Shown here: piece after piece, positions 5,433 to 7,746 of the stretch
Numbering within the stretch: the first letter of the stretch is position 1
How the letters are laid out: every line of letters starts with the position of its first letter
Source: an uncultured Prevotellaceae bacterium
GTDB taxonomy: Bacteria > Bacteroidota > Bacteroidia > Bacteroidales > Bacteroidaceae
Assembly (NCBI GenBank): GCA_947306605.1
Contig: CAMZHB010000070.1
Span: forward strand, 1-7,746
Direction of reading: 5' to 3'
Length of the DNA: 7,746 bases
Position numbers and translations under genes: made by a program
The notes under the pieces: generated by a model
What the model saw: only the letters and a program-made list of their open reading frames with translations
Told to the model about the DNA's origin: nothing
Databases searched by the model: none

Positions 5433-7679
5433 ATGGGCGAGCTGCAGCCACTGATAAGTGACCTGGCGCTGATACTGGTACTAGCCGGTGTGGTGACGAT
5501 CATCTTCAAGCGTCTCAACCAACCGCTGGTACTGGGCTACATTGTGGCCGGCTTCATCAGTAGTCCCCACTTCCAGCTCATGCCGTCGGTGACCGACATG
5601 CAGAGCGTGCAAACGTGGGCCGACATTGGCGTCATCTTTTTGATGTTCACGCTCGGCCTGGAGTTCAGCTTCAAGAAAATATTGAAAATGGGCAGCAGTC
5701 CGTTCATCGCGGCCTGCACTATCATTTTCTGTATGATAGGAATCGGCTCCATCTGCGGCCATTTTTTCGGTTGGAGCCGCATCAACAGCCTGTTCCTCGG
5801 CGGCATGCTCGCCATGTCGTCCACAACGATTATTTTCAAAGCCTTCGATGACATGGGCCTGAGGCAGCAACGCTTTGCCGGCTCTGTGTTGAGTGTCCTG
5901 GTGGTTGAAGACATCTTGGGCATTTTGCTGATGGTCATTTTGGCCATGGTGGCAGCCGTCGGCAAGTTGGAAGGAACGGCTTTGATAAACAGCCTGCTCC
6001 GGCTCATACTGGTGTTGGTGGTATGGTTTCTTGTCGGTGTGTTTGTTATACCGACTTTCCTCCGCAAAAACCGCCGGTGGATGTCACGGGAGACACTGCT
6101 CGTAGTATCGCTAGGCCTGTGCTTCCTCATGGTCGTGCTGGCTGTGAAGATGGAATACAGTTCCGCTTTCGGAGCATTCATGATGGGCAGCATCTTGGCA
6201 GAGACCATCGAAGCAGAGCAAATCAACGCAGTCGTGGAATCAGTTAAAGACTTCTTCGGCGCTGTCTTCTTCGTGTCGGTCGGTATGCTGGTTGACCCGC
6301 AAATTCTATTACAATACTGGCTGCCTATTCTCTTATTGGTATTAGCTATCATTGCAGGGCAAGTGTTGTTCGGCACATTCGGCTACCTGCTTTCCGGTCA
6401 GCCCTTGAAAGTCGCCATGCAGTGCGGCTTCAGTATGACACAGATTGGTGAATTCGCCTTCATCATTGCCTCGCTGGGTGTAAGCCTCAAGGTTACGGCC
6501 GACTTCCTGTATCCTGTTGTTGTGGCCGTCAGTGTAATTACCACGTTCCTGACACCATACATGATAAAGTTGGCAGTGCCGGCTTACAACCATATTGAGC
6601 ACCTGTTGCCGGCCCGACTGAAGCAGACTTTGGACGACTCGAACGGAATTCCGTCGGTCTCCAACGACAATGCCTGGAAGCATTTGATGCTTTCCTTACT
6701 GAAACAAGTGGGGGCGTATTCGCTCTTGAGCATGGGCGTCATTGCCGTGTTCCTGACGTCAATATTGCCCGTTTTGAATCATCTTCTCGGCAAATGGTGG
6801 GGTAATGTGGTTTGTGGTTTGCTTGTGATCTTTTCCGTCGCACCATTCCTGCGGGCAATCGTGATGCGCAAGAACCATTCCGAAGAATTCAAAACCTTGT
6901 GGCGCCGTAACCGGTTCAACCGTTTTCCGTTGATCTTTACCATCCTGGCACGTTATGTGTTGTCTTCGGCTTTTATCTTTTACATCGTCAATTACCTCAC
7001 CCCATTCTCTCCTGTGTTGCTTTGGATAGTGGCTCTTATCCTAATGCTGTTCATCATTGCTTCACAGCGTGTAAAACTGAACAGTATACGTTTGGAGCAC
7101 CTTTTCTTGCGCAACCTGCATTCCCGCGAAATCCAAGCCGAGCAGCAGGGCAAGTTGGCGCCGGGCTATGCCAAGCGTCTGTTGTCGCGTGATGTCCACC
7201 TGTCCATCCTAACCCTGCCCATGAACACTCAGCTTGCAGGACAGACCCTGCGTTCGCTCGACCTTTCACGCAAGGAAGGTGTTCTGGTGGCTGCTGTCAT
7301 CCGTGACGGCTCACGTATCAATATCCCCGGTGCTGACGTACGTCTTTACCCTGGCGATAAATTGCAGGTGATTGGCGACGACGAACACCTGTCTGCCTTT
7401 GCACGGAGAATCCAGAGCGAGGTGCACACAGACTTCGAGCGCACTGACGACCGCGAGATGCTATTGCGTAGTCTCACCATCACCGCCACATCGCCCTTCT
7501 GCAACAAGACGGTGCGAGACTCCGGTCTGCGCGAAGACTTCCAATGCATGCTTATAGGCTTTGAAGATGGTGAAGAACACCTGGGGGCGCCTCAGGCCGA
7601 CCGTATCATTTGCGAAGACGACGTCATCTGGATTGTAGGCGAACGTGCCTCGCTGAAGAGTCTCTACCAACAGTCATAA
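5433..7679 (+). CDS. CPA2-type monovalent cation/proton antiporter with tandem RCK-C domains
   Basis: This 748-residue inner-membrane protein probably exchanges K+ or Na+ for protons. Residues 5-385 form the Na+/H+ exchanger domain with about 12-13 membrane segments, including PLVLGYIVAG (31-40), the TM4-like stretch AMSSTTIIFKAFDDMG (127-142), SVGMLVDP (282-289) and QIGEFAFIIASLG (337-349). The ion-site pair is E159-D160 in VVEDILGI, where relatives carry Asp-Asp, Asn-Asp or Gln-Asp. After a linker, residues about 420-545 add roughly four more membrane segments. The cytosolic tail holds two RCK-C (TrkA-C)-like units, about 588-660 and 678-746, with matching IPGADVRLYPGDKLQVIG and APQADRIICEDDVIWIVG stretches. 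No NAD-binding RCK-N Rossmann domain (GxGxxG) is seen, unlike KefB/KefC. RCK-C domains of other antiporters bind regulatory nucleotides such as c-di-AMP, but that is only suggested here. Ion specificity is unknown. It lies 10 bp downstream of pepT. Confidence 0.9.
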   Translation: MGELQPLISDLALILVLAGVVTIIFKRLNQPLVLGYIVAGFISSPHFQLMPSVTDMQSVQTWADIGVIFLMFTLGLEFSFKKILKMGSSPFIAACTIIFCMIGIGSICGHFFGWSRINSLFLGGMLAMSSTTIIFKAFDDMGLRQQRFAGSVLSVLVVEDILGILLMVILAMVAAVGKLEGTALINSLLRLILVLVVWFLVGVFVIPTFLRKNRRWMSRETLLVVSLGLCFLMVVLAVKMEYSSAFGAFMMGSILAETIEAEQINAVVESVKDFFGAVFFVSVGMLVDPQILLQYWLPILLLVLAIIAGQVLFGTFGYLLSGQPLKVAMQCGFSMTQIGEFAFIIASLGVSLKVTADFLYPVVVAVSVITTFLTPYMIKLAVPAYNHIEHLLPARLKQTLDDSNGIPSVSNDNAWKHLMLSLLKQVGAYSLLSMGVIAVFLTSILPVLNHLLGKWWGNVVCGLLVIFSVAPFLRAIVMRKNHSEEFKTLWRRNRFNRFPLIFTILARYVLSSAFIFYIVNYLTPFSPVLLWIVALILMLFIIASQRVKLNSIRLEHLFLRNLHSREIQAEQQGKLAPGYAKRLLSRDVHLSILTLPMNTQLAGQTLRSLDLSRKEGVLVAAVIRDGSRINIPGADVRLYPGDKLQVIGDDEHLSAFARRIQSEVHTDFERTDDREMLLRSLTITATSPFCNKTVRDSGLREDFQCMLIGFEDGEEHLGAPQADRIICEDDVIWIVGERASLKSLYQQS

Positions 7680-7728
7680 GAGATTCCATTCGCGTCACAA
7701 AAGAGTCGGCGCGACAAATCACACAAAA

Positions 7729-7746
7729 GGGAGCGGATCCGCTCCC
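7729..7746. terminator. perfect 18-bp palindrome, probable terminator stem cut by the window edge
   Basis: GGGAGCGGATCCGCTCCC is fully self-complementary and is preceded by AAAA (7725-7728). It lies 50 bp after the antiporter stop. A GC-rich stem flanked by A on the left would make a bidirectional intrinsic terminator if T residues follow on the right, but the window ends at the last stem base, so the T-run cannot be seen. Confidence 0.5.

Overview
The window reads as chromosomal DNA of a Bacteroidota bacterium, most likely Bacteroidales. The promoters look like the phylum's -7 consensus TAnnTTTG (an exact match, TAACTTTG, lies before pepT). Starts are preceded by AT-rich stretches rather than Shine-Dalgarno sequences. 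The proteins resemble Prevotella/Bacteroides-type homologues. Genus cannot be decided from the sequence alone.

Layout: (1) 71-970, minus strand, an exported alkaline-phosphatase-superfamily hydrolase of the nucleotide pyrophosphatase/phosphodiesterase type. (2) 971-1331, a divergent intergenic region with a promoter-like element for each flanking gene and a complex palindromic repeat. (3) 1332-3938, plus strand, an exported GH78 alpha-L-rhamnosidase standing alone, with no SusC/SusD-like or regulator gene in view. (4) 3939-4192, an intergenic region with a small hairpin, a second copy of the palindromic repeat and the pepT promoter. (5) 4193-5422, pepT (tripeptide aminopeptidase, M20B). (6) 5433-7679, a large CPA2-type cation/proton antiporter with extra membrane segments and two tandem RCK-C (TrkA-C) domains, 10 bp after pepT and probably in the same operon. 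(7) a perfect 18-bp palindrome at the right edge, probably the stem of a terminator cut by the window end.

The four proteins do not form one pathway. Two are secreted hydrolases (phosphate ester and rhamnoside cleavage); the other two are a cytosolic peptidase and an ion antiporter. All are ordinary members of known families. The least explained signal is non-coding. A 29-bp sequence, identical and in the same orientation, occurs on both sides of the rhamnosidase gene (1099-1127 and 4025-4053). Each copy is the core of a long near-perfect palindrome. Its departures from symmetry are all G:T pairs on the plus strand, so plus-strand RNA or single-stranded DNA could still fold. Because copy 1 lies upstream of both divergent genes it is not a terminator for either. 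I read these as copies of a dispersed palindromic element, and note that together they bracket exactly one gene with its promoter.
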